Assembly: GCA_047495785.1 (NCBI GenBank)
Contig: JBLDXI010000032.1
Coordinates: 744,001-808,000, forward strand
DNA from: Lepidodermella squamata
Lineage: Eukaryota; Gastrotricha
DNA: 64,000 bases
Direction: 5' to 3'
Shown here: positions 10,765-23,100 of the stretch, piece by piece
Numbering within the stretch: position 1 is the first letter of the stretch
Layout of the letters: every line of letters starts with the position of its first letter
Program-made: the position numbers and the translations under genes
Notes under the pieces: model-generated
The model's database searches: none
Seen by the model: only the letters and a program-made list of their open reading frames with translations
Told to the model about the DNA's origin: nothing

Positions 10765-13700
10765 AACGATGCAGAGTTCTTGTCCTCCCTCCCTTGTGAA
10801 AAAAGGAAATTCACGAGTCGTGCCTGTTTACACACATACGTCTATATCGAACGCGATTACCTGTGATCGATGCTCCATTTAATCATTATAGAAAACAGAT
10901 TGAAAAAATAAATTGCTGTCCATGCAACTTTTTATACTTGAAAGATGTTGTCATGAATATTTGTTGGATTTTTTCGATTTTATTACTAATATTACTTCTA
11001 CATTGCCTTCTTGTATTTGTTTCTTTTCTACTGGTGTGTGTGAAATGAAAAAATTACAGAAAAATATGAAACACATATGGCAGCTTTTCTTTTCTTTGAG
11101 ATAACGTTAACATGAAAAAAACGCCAATTGTTACTGATAAAAAATGTAATAAATCGAGTCTTTCTCTTGGGAAATTATCGTAAGTCTGATCGCTATGTTT
11201 TGTGGACTGAAATCTTCGAAAATTGCCATTCGGGATCATTGCTAACTGAAAAAAACTGAAATTTTCTATACTATGTCATCAGCCAATTCTTATCATCAGT
11301 AATAACTCTAGTGAGGTGCATTCCTTGAAATTTGTGTCAATCAATCGATGTTTAACGACAACAGCTACTAGCCAGAATGCTATTTAGATGAAAAATCTGT
11401 GTTGTGTGATTGAGGTGGTGAGCTGAGCAACTAACCGTGTAATAGAATGTGATGAATTTTTGATGTCCACTTTAGCCTTATCTATATTTTCTACCACTTT
11501 TGCTACGTACCTCTGTTATATTATATTTCCCCTTTCTTCCTCTGCAATTTATAGTCGACAGATCTAGGGCCAAGATCTGTTATATTCAATTATTAATTAG
11601 CTATATTTTTCGGTGGTAGTTGAATTACATAGTTGCTATTGATGACAGCGCGATGACACGTGCGAATTTGAAGAAAAACCGGCTCTTTTGCTCATAAATA
11701 GCCCTCATCGAAATGCGCTTTAATTTGCTATATAGCTTGCTTTTATGGGTAACATGGCATCGTTTATGTTCATCGTGACGGTTTAATATGGCTCTATACA
11801 TACTATATTTTTGGTACGAAGATTCGGTTTAGATGAAGTTTCGATGTCTATCTTGCTCTATCTTCAAACTAACATCTTACACTGTGGATAAAATTTCTGT
11901 ATGAAAAATCGTGGTATTACATAAAATGATAAGAATGATTTTTCTAAAAATTGATTTTTTTTTCTCGTTTTTAGGTCTTTTAATTATTGAAAAAGAAATT
12001 GAATTGGCGCATCGATAAAATGGGAAAATTGTGAGGTATTCTGCATTTTTCACCTAAACTAAAGACCTTTCAGCCCCCTGGTTGAAAATTTTGTCCCGTA
12101 TTGATTTATTTTTCAGAATGCAGTTTCTAACTGAAATGAAAATGATTTTATTGTTTTACTTCCCCGCGACTGTGTCTATACCCTTTCGGGTTTTGAGGAA
12201 GGCGAAGGCAAAGCAAACCAAAAGAATCAGTCACCCGCCACCATGTCCGAGAGTATCTCGCTTTTGTTGTAAAATTCAAAATTTTCCAAAGTCTCGACAA
12301 TTTTTCTAACCTGTGTGAGTGAACTTTGCCAATTTTCTCTCATTTTACTTTATTCATTTTATTCAATTTTCTCTAATTTTGCAAATTATTTGGGTTTTTT
12401 TTAATTTCTCATGCGAAATTTTTGATGAGGTGCCATATTACTCCAAGCTTGACATGCCTAACGTTTTTGTCTATAACGACGTAAAACAGTAGTTGGAGCG
12501 TAATTCAGGCGGACGCTGCTAATTGAGCCTATCCACTCGAGCGCAATTGCATGCAGTAGAGTTGTACACGTGTAGGGTGGGTAAATAAAACAACAATCAT
12601 TATCAGGTTTGTTGGTAATCATTACGGTATATCGACTTTTTGCAGCATCGCTGTGATGTTTGTTTATAATAATGTAGCCGAGCAGTAATTTTTAGAGACT
12701 GCTACGCATTGTTTCGCAGCTGGTGCGTTTGACGGCGACGATCTATGATGTAGTTAGCCTGGTAGGTATACTACGCTTGGCTTGCAATCATATTAAACAT
12801 AGATACCTATAGTGCTAATACAGGAATTATTGCAGCCCGTTCGTTCGGCTACTTATAGCCTGGTAAATGGTCGACATTATCTCTTTACACGTAGATTCGC
12901 TGCTAGCCTATCATTGTACTACACGGCTATTTATAGCCGCATATTGACTTAGCTATTTACCGGATAGTAGTAGTAGTAGAAGTCGGTAGTAGTAGTAGTA
13001 GCAGCAGCAGCAGGAAGCGGTTCGGACCCGCTGCCGGTGGTAGATACGGAGGTAGCGTGAAAACGGTGCAGCAGCAGCAGCATCATTACGCGGGTCCATA
13101 TTGCTCGTTTTGTCTTCACCCGAGCCCGCATTGTTATCATTTTGAGGCGCACGCACGCGCCGTTCGCATTTCCAGCCCGGCCCGGCCCCGGTCGGTCGTC
13201 TTAGAACAACGGACCGAGGTGGAATGGGAGGCGCATCAACGGCTAAATTGGCATATGCGCTATTATGTAGGCATTGTTTTTGTAGCAGCAGCAGTAGAAT
13301 TCCTACCTGGTTTTTTCGCGTCGAAAGCTCAGCCCAGTGTTATTGCTTTATCGTTATATTACATTCTTCGTCTTCCTGCCCGAGCTCGTGTATTTCTGAG
13401 GCTATAGGTGCGTATATATCAACTAGCGCCCGTTTCTTTGCATATAACGATATTGCTTGTGTAGTCTCGTGCCGTGCGCTTTTGCGTAGAATGAATGGTC
13501 AGTTCGTTTTTAGATACGGTCCTGCCACCCACTCCACACCCTTGTAACGTTTTAACGACTCGCCCCATGCTATTCTGAGTAATTGCCTTCAATTTTCAAC
13601 CAAGTGAGTTATGCGGCCTATATCCTGCAGGAAAAATGCTGCATAGCCACCAGCCATCCTAATTTCTCAAATAATCTATATCGTGTGCATTCCGTCTTTT

Positions 13701-14323
13701 TCATAATTTCAAAAGGCCCATTGAGAGCTTGTAATTAGGGCGGTGGTCTATCAAATTCGAGATAATTAAGATGGCTAAATTCAATTCAGAATTTTGAAAA
13801 TATTTTTGGGTTTTGTTACTTCCCGTGAAAAATTGGAAATATATATTTTTGTAATTTTAGCAATGTTTAATTCTGCTTTTCGTTTTTCCCAATCGATGGA
13901 TTCTAATCATTATTGTAGAATTTTTCATGGAGTGTTGCTTGTAGACAGCCCCAGTATTTTAGTTTTTGGCATTTTGCGTTATTTCAATCAAGTTTCATGC
14001 CAAAATGCTCAACTTTGCACATTCTAGCGAAATATATTTCACCTCAAAATGTTATACTATTGTTTTCAATTAGGTTGGCTTACTTCATAGATCAGTAAAT
14101 TCTCAAAATGAGCCGTGGGGTCAAGGGTCATTATTTAATTATTTTTCCAGTTTTTTCCTCATTTCGATTAAATTATAGTCAGATTTTTTTTCTAAATTTG
14201 AAGTAGCCCCGTACCTACTCCTCTTTCTTCAGCTGTTTCCTATCTATTAGGTCCTCTCGTTTAAATATTTAATTTTTGATTATAGAAATGATGAGTTGAT
14301 ATTAAAGAAAAGCTTAGTTAGCA
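10765..14323. other. Intergenic 3.6 kb, TEX2 3' end to MRTF start
   Basis: AT-rich with no supported gene. It includes the TEX2 3' UTR and, further on, a trinucleotide tract (12966-13012) and a GC-richer stretch (13015-13550). Overlapping short frames there show only low-complexity His/Gln/Arg and no domain. The GC-richer part may be MRTF promoter or 5' UTR sequence, but this is inference. Confidence 0.5.
12966..13012. repeat. (TAG)n and (CAG)n microsatellite
   Basis: Two TAG runs (12966-12979 and 12987-13000) followed directly by a CAG run. A second short GCAGCAGCAGCAGCA tract lies at about 13068-13082. It is noncoding as far as can be seen. Confidence 0.85.
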
Positions 14324-17300
14324 ATGGCTTTGCCATCTGTGGTGTCGCCTAGCGCGTCGCCATCAGCCGAAATCGACCCGAACCTAGCGCTGCTGTCAGT
14401 CCACGACTCGCCGGGTCGCTTTTTCGACAACCCGACCATGTTGTTCTCGAACCCGAACTTTGGCGCGGCCGGGCAGTCGTCGTACGACCACAATATCTAC
14501 ATCGAAAGCCACAACCACGATGCGAACTCTGGCAATCAGCAAATGCAGGCTTACGGCGGCGGGGGTGGAAAATTGGACCAGTCGCCGCAGAATTACTTCG
14601 AGTACGAAATTTCAGCCGCTCAGCTGGACAGACCCGGTACTTCGTCGTCACAGCAGTCGTTGTTGTTACCTTCATCGCCGGCCACCAGCCCGCAATCTTC
14701 ACTCGAGCTTTCATCGCTGCAGATTGAGAAAAATCGCGAAAGTCTGAAGCATAAACTCTCGCATCGAGCCTCGATACGCGAACTTGTGTGTCGCGGCATT
14801 TATCCTTGTAAGTTCAAAAATCCTCCTTAAAAAATGATTGAAATTATTTTGCAATTTACTCCAGCCCCTCGGATACCAATTGGCCATGTGGAACAGCGGA
14901 GGAAATTGGAGCGAGCAAAGGTAAGAATTATTTTCAATTTTTTCAACGAATTTTATTTGAATTTTTCCGATAGACTGGCGATCTGTTGCGACATCACATA
15001 CAATCTAGGCCCGATCGAGCTTATCTGGTCGGGCAAAATATACTACCTGCAGATGGCCGGATCGATTTTCGAATCGCAGCTCGGCAAAAGGAGTTGAAAA
15101 AGTGCAAATTAGCCGAGAATTTGAACCAGCACCTAGTAACACGGCCGGGCCCGCTCGACCTTGTCGATCGCAATATCCTAGAAGCGCCGCAACAGCTACA
15201 CCTCGCACTACGAGCCGGCCTGCTGTCCGGCTCAACCTCCTCGGCGAAGGTTGAATCTGGCAGCATCGAGGCTGAGCAGCAGCAGCAGTCGACGGCGACG
15301 GCCTACTACGACCCGGGCACGTCGACTGCCTACGTTTTCGACCCTGCTGTCATGGCGCCGGGAACTACGGTTGTGCACGCTTCTCCCGCTACAACAACTG
15401 CTATTCCAATGATTCTTTCGTCAAATCAGCAGCTTGCTGTAAGCTCCACCTTAATTTTTTGAATTTTTTCTATAAAAAATATGATTTAAATTGAATTTTA
15501 CCGATTTTAACTCATGGCTTCTAGTGGAAACTAAAGTTTTTGTTTTTAGAGTGCATTTTTGTAGTTTCCGAACTTCAATTTTTTGGCTGTGATTTTCGAA
15601 ATTTGGATATGCTGTAGCATTGTTGGCTGTGAATAAATTCCGGATTTCTAAACTGAGAGGGTTTAGTTTATGGAAAATTTACTATTAAATCATAATTTAT
15701 TATATTAACAGCCGCCTTAAAATTTGAAATTTGAAATTTCTGAGTTCTTGTCTTAATTTTTTTATTGGAAATTTTAAAATTTTGAGATAAAAATCGAATT
15801 TTTTCTTTCATTTTTTTTCGGAAATATGATAATTTTATACCTTTATTCCTAATATTCGGATTTACTTGGCTGATTTTAATGGTTTTTTGATTACTTGTTT
15901 TCCAGGTTTATACCCCGCTGAGTACTATAACTGGCGTAGTTAGAACACGAAGACGCATTTGACGCAACTACGCCAGTTATAGTACTCAGCGGGGTATAAA
16001 CCTGGAAAACAAGTAATCAAAAAACCATTAAAATCAGCCAAGTAAATCCGAATATTAGGAATAAAGGTATAAAATTATCATATTTCCGAAAAAAAATGAA
16101 AGAAAAAATTCGATTTTTATCTCAAAATTTTAAAATTTCCAATAAAAAAATTAAGACAAGAACTCAGAAATTTCAAATTTCAAATTTTAAGGCGGCTGTT
16201 AATATAATAAATTATGATTTAATAGTAAATTTTCCATAAACTAAACCCTCTCAGTTTAGAAATCCGGAATTTATTCACAGCCAACAATGCTACAGCATAT
16301 CCAAATTTCGAAAATCACAGCCAAAAAATTGAAGTTCGGAAACTACAAAAATGCACTCTAAAAACAAAAACTTTAGTTTCCACTAGAAGCCATGAGTTAA
16401 AATCGGTAAAATTCAATTTAAATCATATTTTTTATAGAAAAAATTCAAAAAATTAAGGTGGAGCTTACAGCAAGCTGCTGATTTGACGAAAGAATCATTG
16501 GAATAGCAGTTGTTGTAGCGGGAGAAGCGTGCACAACCGTAGTTCCCGGCGCCATGACAGCAGGGTCGAAAACGTAGGCAGTCGACGTGCCCGGGTCGTA
16601 GTAGGCCGTCGCCGTCGACTGCTGCTGCTGCTCAGCCTCGATGCTGCCAGATTCAACCTTCGCCGAGGAGGTTGAGCCGGACAGCAGGCCGGCTCGTAGT
16701 GCGAGGTGTAGCTGTTGCGGCGCTTCTAGGATATTGCGATCGACAAGGTCGAGCGGGCCCGGCCGTGTTACTAGGTGCTGGTTCAAATTCTCGGCTAATT
16801 TGCACTTTTTCAACTCCTTTTGCCGAGCTGCGATTCGAAAATCGATCCGGCCATCTGCAGGTAGTATATTTTGCCCGACCAGATAAGCTCGATCGGGCCT
16901 AGATTGTATGTGATGTCGCAACAGATCGCCAGTCTATCGGAAAAATTCAAATAAAATTCGTTGAAAAAATTGAAAATAATTCTTACCTTTGCTCGCTCCA
17001 ATTTCCTCCGCTGTTCCACATGGCCAATTGGTATCCGAGGGGCTGGAGTAAATTGCAAAATAATTTCAATCATTTTTTAAGGAGGATTTTTGAACTTACA
17101 AGGATAAATGCCGCGACACACAAGTTCGCGTATCGAGGCTCGATCAGTTGAAGGCGGAACTTCAGTTTGAGCGACAAAAAAGAATGGTAAAATTAATGAA
17201 AAAAAATCACTTAACTATGGCAGTGACTGCTTTCAAATTCCTTTGAAAAAAGTAATTTTGAATAATAGGGAAAAAATAGCCACGATACCAATAGTGCTGT

Positions 17301-20139
17301 AATTCGCAAATTTATCGTAAAATTAAAAGTTTCTTTTACGCAAATGGGCAATCATGGACGGCACAGAATGTTTCGGAATGTTATAGGATCCAGATTGCTT
17401 TTCTCCTCTGTAACAACCAAGAGCTCCGTCTTTTTGAACCCAGGCCCTGCAAGAAAAAGTGTCTTCTCAACGCTTTTTGTCGCTTTTTTGTTCTTAAAGT
17501 CTTCTTAACCCTTTCATGGCGGAATTAGTTATCTCCGGTAGAAAATATATTTGACACCAGTTCTAGGGGTTTTAGAGGGCCCTGTTCACGATTTTGAAAC
17601 CCGTTTATCTCTATCTATCACCGTTAAGGCTGTACAAAAACTGGCCGAAATCGTCCTATCCGCCCAGCTGATTTCAGCAGATTTTTCAAACATCCTAGTT
17701 TCTGTCTTAGATGCTTTGAACATTAGATTTTCAGACTCAGAATTGCTCTCGTGGAAGTCCTTAACGTTTCCCCCTACTGGCATTATCAAAAGGAACCCGT
17801 TGAAACCATTTTCAAAAATCAGGGTTGAAATCAGTATTCAGCTTTTTCATATTTTTCACGCGCAGCTGTTTTAGAGCAACAAAATCAAGCACTCCGCCTG
17901 TATAAGTCCTGGCGGATAGGACGATTTCGGCCGGTTTGATTAAATTTCAATAGCGTCGTCATTTTTAATTTCAAACTCGAAAAAAATTAAACACAGGTCA
18001 ATGAGACTATGGCGGACACGGTGGTATTTTTTGTTGGATCAAAAAATACTCAGAAACCTATGAGATTTCAAGTTGAAAAAAAATCGAAATTTCAATATCA
18101 GGTTGACTATTTTCAAATTGCTAGTATGTCCTAACCATGCAAGATAACGGTGTCCTGGTCACAACACCTTGTAGCTAACATCGAAAAGCAATATTCCTCA
18201 AAAGGGCGATCAATAAATCATCAAATTCGAATTTCTGTGAATTTACAAAGTCGAAATTCCGAAATCGTCCTTCCCGCCGTGAAAGGGTTAATTGAAAGGA
18301 AATTAGGATTAGAAATCTACCGTACTGACTGGAACAACAACCATGACATTTGTTTTTTCCAAACGCTGATGAACGGTGGTAGAAGGTGTACAGTTTCTTA
18401 CACAGTGTTTCTGGTAACAAAGCGCATAAGGTTTGCCACTAAGTATTGAACATTGAACTCTTCGAGTCTTAGCCACATGCTGCATACGAACAATCGTCTT
18501 CTTCAAGTCTTCGATTTCGGCCTTATCTGAATTAACAAGCAAATGAGTTATTTGCGCGACCCTTGCGAGGCTAAGTTGAAACTAAGCTACTCGCCGTAAA
18601 AATCAATGCAAAGACACCAACCTGCAGGTAAAGTACACGACGATGAAGGAAATTTCATATACACTGGGTGATTAGCGTCGTTGTTAGGAATCAAGGCGAG
18701 GGACAAATCTCGTTCAAGAGCCTCCGCACCTTCTGCTTTGTTTAAGAAGACAGACAGGTCGGCAGCATCGACCTCTTTAAGCCTCCGAGCAAATTCTTTT
18801 TTGATGGCTTCTGCAAAATCATCGATGTCGTCGCACCCACCAGTGCTCACCTTACTGACGCTGTTTACGTCTCATTAGTGTGACCTCATTAGTGATCTTC
18901 AGTATAGTCCCTGCAATGACATTTATTATTTCGAACGACCTCTAACCCTTGACATTTACTATTCGAGGCTGACATTTTTTTCGGGTAGTACGATACCTTA
19001 AATTTCACCTTATTCTCGGAGAATACAAACAACTTTTTTCCGTATCGTTTTTTAGCCTTAGTCATTGGATAAAACTGAAAACATTAAAATTTGCTATCCA
19101 AAATGGCTTGGAAGCCTATCTATTCAAATCTGAATGATTTGCCCTTTAGTCCGCAAGTTACTACTGAAATGCTTGCGCCATCAGAAATTTCAGTTACGCA
19201 TATTGTTAATTATTATTGCGCATAGTAATCACTACGAGTGATAGTATAAGAATTGTACGGAAGTTTGGGCAAGTTTTCTCACGCACCCGCGAGTTGGATC
19301 AGTTGTAACAAACACATGAGATTATAGATTACCTGAGCTTGATATGGAGAATTTTCTGGTTTTCCGGGCTTCTGCCCATTCCCATATTTTAACTCGAATA
19401 TGCCAAAGTCGTACAGTTTTCGACCGTCACTGGCCGGGAAGAGAGGCATTTTCCTGATTTTTTTTTAATTTTTCTTCGAAGAGAAAATTCGAGATTGAGT
19501 TGAGAAAAATCACTGATTAATGTCTTTAATCATAGGATGACAACTCCATGTCGATCGGCCTGGGAAATGATGAGGCATCGCTGAATCAACCGTTTTCAAC
19601 AGCAGACGTAAGATTTCTGAACAATTTTAAGGCGGATTTCTCAATTTTCAATTGTCTTCCAGGTCTGGCATGAAAACGCGACAATGACCGCGAACGGTCA
19701 TGAAGACGGTGAAGCAACGCCTAGCGCCTACGACCCGCCTCAGCACTTGGTCAGCGAATTCGACGACATCATGGACCTGTTGGGTTCGTTCCCGGTCGAC
19801 GCGACCCCGACAACGTCGAACGGCCATTTGAACGGAGGCGCTTACATGGGCATGTTGCTGCCCGACAACGGCATGCTGATAAAATCGCCCGGGCAGATGG
19901 CCGTCGATTTTGGCTGTGATATGACCGGCGATGCTTCACCGATGTCGCCGTGGATGTTTGAAAACGCCACCGCCAATAGCAACAACAACAACAGCAATAA
20001 CAATAGCGGTAACGCCTTGCAGTTCAACAACGGCAGCTATGCTGATAGCTATTACGGCCAGGCTTCGAATCAGCAGCAACAGCAAGGCGAATTTTATTCG
20101 AATCCTACTCAAATTTTGTCACGCACAAATTTTACATGA
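14324..20139 (+). CDS. MRTF: Myocardin-related transcription factor (RPEL), split or rearranged
   Basis: Exons 14324..14807, 14865..14920 and 14974..15438 join in frame and encode 335 residues. They contain three RPEL actin-binding motifs: ~141-161 (HRASIRELVCRGI), ~183-204 (SRPDRAYLVGQNI) and ~224-249 (TRPGPLDLVDRNI). VEQRRKLERAK lies between the first two. This spacing is the MRTF/myocardin pattern: G-actin binding holds the factor in the cytosol, and its release lets it coactivate SRF. In-phase exons at 19536..19607 and 19663..20139 encode an acidic segment (SEFDDIMDLLGSFP), then Asn/Gln-rich sequence and a stop; they are plausibly its transactivation end. The full join would be 517 aa. 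The SAP domain and leucine zipper expected between are not seen. The 4.1-kb gap contains the right arm of a perfect inverted repeat, a MITE and an antisense gene. The 5' part is secure; the link to the last two exons is inferred. Confidence 0.7.
14763..15941 (+). repeat. Left arm of perfect 1,179-bp inverted repeat
   Basis: This arm starts inside MRTF exon 1 and covers exons 2-3, their introns and ~500 bp of the next intron. Every position x matches the complement of 31907 minus x. Identical ORFs at mirrored coordinates show no indels. A 24-nt spacer (15942-15965) separates it from the right arm. Confidence 0.95.
15966..17144 (-). repeat. Right arm of perfect 1,179-bp inverted repeat
   Basis: Exact reverse complement of 14763..15941, including intron sequence. 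The match stops sharply at 17144, after which the sequence is unrelated to MRTF exon 1. Transcription from the MRTF promoter through both arms would give a very long hairpin RNA. Confidence 0.95.
16469..17144 (-). pseudogene. Inverted partial copy of MRTF exons 1(end)-3
   Basis: Mirror copies of MRTF exons lie at 17144..17100 (the last 45 nt of exon 1), 17042..16987 and 16933..16469 on the minus strand. They keep splice sites and open frames. The copy lacks the start codon and the first ~146 codons and faces unrelated sequence, so it cannot make the same protein. If real it is a truncated duplicate; otherwise it is an assembly foldback. Confidence 0.75.
17509..18287. mobile_element. piggyBac-type MITE, TTAA-flanked (779 bp)
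   Basis: Terminal inverted repeats CCCTTTCATGGCGG (17509-17522) and CCGCCGTGAAAGGG (18274-18287, one mismatch when reverse-complemented) are each flanked by TTAA (17505-17508 and 18288-18291). TTAA duplication with CCC-starting termini is the piggyBac signature. An internal inverted pair (GGCCGAAATCGTCCTATCC at ~17644 and its complement at ~17915) adds subterminal structure. The 107-aa open frame inside (17551..17874) does not resemble a transposase, so the element is non-autonomous. It lies in the presumed MRTF intron, 21 bp from the stop codon of the antisense gene. Confidence 0.8.
18309..19449 (-). CDS. Uncharacterised protein, possible Crinkler-type header (213 aa)
   Basis: Proposed exons are 19449..19333, 19074..18997, 18850..18622 and 18526..18309. 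The total is divisible by three. Exon 1 starts with a clear ATG (MPLFPASDGRKLYDFG). The middle part reads KKLFVFSENKVKFKV, then DDFAEAIKKEFARRL and KEVDAADLSVF. A beta-hairpin followed by a helix and a DAxDL motif resembles the ubiquitin-like header of Crinkler (CRN) proteins, though this is memory-based and not proven. The C-terminal exon is coiled-coil-like at first (DKAEIEDLKKTIVRM), then Cys-containing and of unknown function. Exon 3 depends on an AAG acceptor (CAGTAAG), which is the weakest point of the model. The gene is nested antisense between the two halves of MRTF. Confidence 0.55.
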
Positions 20140-23100
20140 TGATCTGATGTGGATTTTCTTCTTCTTCTTTGCGTTCGAATTGAATATTATTATAGTGCAT
20201 GCCAATTATTATTGATTATTTGTTCGGATCTGTTGAAAAAAGCGAAAACAACGGTGTGACAACTTGAGCAATTTTTTTCGGGCTTAAATTCTATATATAA
20301 TTCTACGTTATAATTTTTTTTCTAATCTTCGATGAATTTCCCCGTGTCTTGAAAGTGCTTTTTTAGTCCTGTTCATCTAATCCTATATTATCACTTGCAA
20401 TTTAGTTGAGAAAAAGCGCAACCAGCTTTAAAAAAATCGAATAATGTATGAAACTCCAGCTGGCGTGCTTTCCCTCCGTACCATTTTCTGGAGAGAGAAA
20501 AAAATAAGACCATTTTTTTCTGTTTTTTTTTCAATGGTGTCAGTGCTATTTAATTTTTTCAAAAATAAAAACTGGCCCAATTTTCTTGCTTTCTCTTGCT
20601 TAGAATATTCGGCTTTGTAGAGCAATTTTACGCGGTGAAAATTGCGCGGAAAATACTTGGTATATAACAAAAAAAACTACTTTTTTCACCGCCCTCGTGA
20701 TAAAACAAACGCATGCAAATAATTCGATGATACTTTTTCCTGTTTGAATATCCAATATATAGCTAACTAAAAATGTTTTCAGTGTAAAGAAAAAAAAATT
20801 ATCTGAATAATTGCTGATTGATATGACGAAAATGAATTGTGCTTGTACGACGAAGGTTCTCGCCACATTCGATGATGAATTGATGTTAAACGAATTAATA
20901 TGAGGAGAAAAATATTATATTGCTAGTTTGCGGTCTACATCATATATTTTAAATAATTTTATATAAAAAAAATCCGCGAAAAATTTGAAATAAAAATGAC
21001 GAAGCAACGTGAAAATTTGGCGGTTTTTGGTTCAAGTAATTCCATCAATTATCTACTTGATTAAATGGCTCTTTCCGGGCTGTTTTTCCTGGGTATAATA
21101 TCATCTTCGGCTGAGAGCACAAGTAAGATAATACCAACTAAATACATGCACTACCTGTGCCATGTTATTATTATTTTTTTGCGCCCGGCGAAAAAATGCT
21201 GCTTGTTTATACACGCGTGTTCGGCGCGTTTTTTACCGGCAATATCAACACACATTGTACGGTGATATTGCAGAGGGCGCAAAAAAACCTGCCCGCCGCC
21301 GCCGCGCGTATACCTACCTACCTGATCATCATCGGCAATGTCAGCAGGCTATAAAATCTGCTTGTGCAAGCTTTTTTTCCGCGCCGAGTCGAGTGTTATT
21401 TTTTAATCGAATAATGAAAGACAGCGATGCGTCGTAATTTCACCTTTTGTCGACTGCTGCTTTTGTTTCCGACTAGCTCTCATAGGACCTTGAGATGTGC
21501 AACATGACTGAACCTCTCGAGTTAGGGCAAAAGTAGTCATTATTCACCCTCTTCCAGTTATAAAATGTTCCCATTTAAACATCGGCAATTGCTCTCATAA
21601 AGTCCAAATTTGTGGGACTTTCAATTGCTATAGATCGCGGCCGGAGAGATGCGCGAAAAAACTGGCGATTTTTGGAGCGCGAAATATCGAGTATCAAAAA
21701 GCGATTTTTTCGATGTATAAATCATCGTGGCATGTAAATTATATAAGCCGCAGAAAATCCTGGCTATATTATTTTTTGTTTGTTTTCGTTTCATTTTTGC
21801 GGTATATTAGCGCGGCGCACGCTTATAATTTAGAAGGTATGCGCTCATAATTGTCTGAGTTTTTTTTGATATCAAGGCGCGCTTTTGAAAAAAATGGAGC
21901 GTGGTACAATTTCTTAGATTGATAAGAACGCGCCTCGGCTTGAGTTATCCTACGTTTACTATTGAAATAAGATGAGCCTCTCCCTCCCTCCGTTTCTTAT
22001 ATATTGGCCGAAAAAATCGCTTTATTATTGGTAACTGCGTGATTCCGGTGGCCACAAGCGCTAAAAAGTAGTGCGGCTCTGTATCATATTTTTGATACAG
22101 CCGCTCGTATGATGTAACGTATGCGCAATATTTTTCCAAGTTGGCCACCGGAATAGCCCATTAATATTATTAATGCTACTAGAGGTTGAACGCGCTCACT
22201 CACACACGCACGTGGGTATAATATCGGCATAAATCGGTTCGTTCGCATCGGCGTTATTTTGCCGTGTTCCCTTTTTTCGCCCGATACCATAAAATGTTGG
22301 CCGGGCTACAGCAGGCGCGGAAGTGCCTTGAGGTCGAAGATTTTTACAGCGTAGACGCCCGTCATGAATTGTTCTGCTTCTTCTTCTTTTTCGTATAATA
22401 ATAATACTACCGATGAATAACACGGAAAAATTCCGTATAGCTAATGTTAATAACCGTAATAATATTATTGTTATTATTCCGCTGGTTGTAGGCATCGTCG
22501 TTCGGCTTTCAACTTGAAGCCTCTACTATACGGCTTGTTACACGCGAGTGAGATATATGCGAGTAGATAATGTTCGCCTGTTCTCATCTCCCTCCCACAT
22601 CTTCACGAGCTGAAAAATAATATAATTGCTTAGTAAAATATAAGTACTTATTGTTGCTAACGCGGTAGAATGTGTGAATCCTCTAAATTTATAAAACCGG
22701 TGAAATTAAACCCGTTTGATAGCAGAACTCGCCGCATCGAACTTTTCGAACTATGGCGAACCACTTACATCCAATATGGATTTTTTAATTTATTTTTGGG
22801 TTATTTTGGATTATTGCTTTTACATCTCCTGATGTGAATCCTCGAATAAAATTTTCATCTTCAATTTCCAAATTAATTTTTAATTTTTTACATGATTTTC
22901 CTAAATTTTTCCTAGATTTTTCTAAATTTTCTATTTTAGCTCCAGGTGACCAATAACCGATAGACTTTTATAAGAGAATGGGATCTGGTGATTTTTCCAA
23001 TTTTTAGAGCTAAACGTGAGAATTTTTCCATATTTATTGAATTTTCGACTTAAAAATATAATAAATCTGTCTCTATATCCAGCAATCATTTTGATGTTGA

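Noticed and set aside
13057-13547. Two overlapping open frames (116 and 107 codons) in a GC-richer patch
   Set aside because: Low-complexity His/Gln/Arg composition, overlapping frames and no domain or splice context; more likely promoter or 5' UTR sequence.
17551-17874. 107-codon open frame between the inverted repeat and the antisense gene
   Set aside because: Lies wholly inside the TTAA-flanked MITE and shows no transposase motifs.
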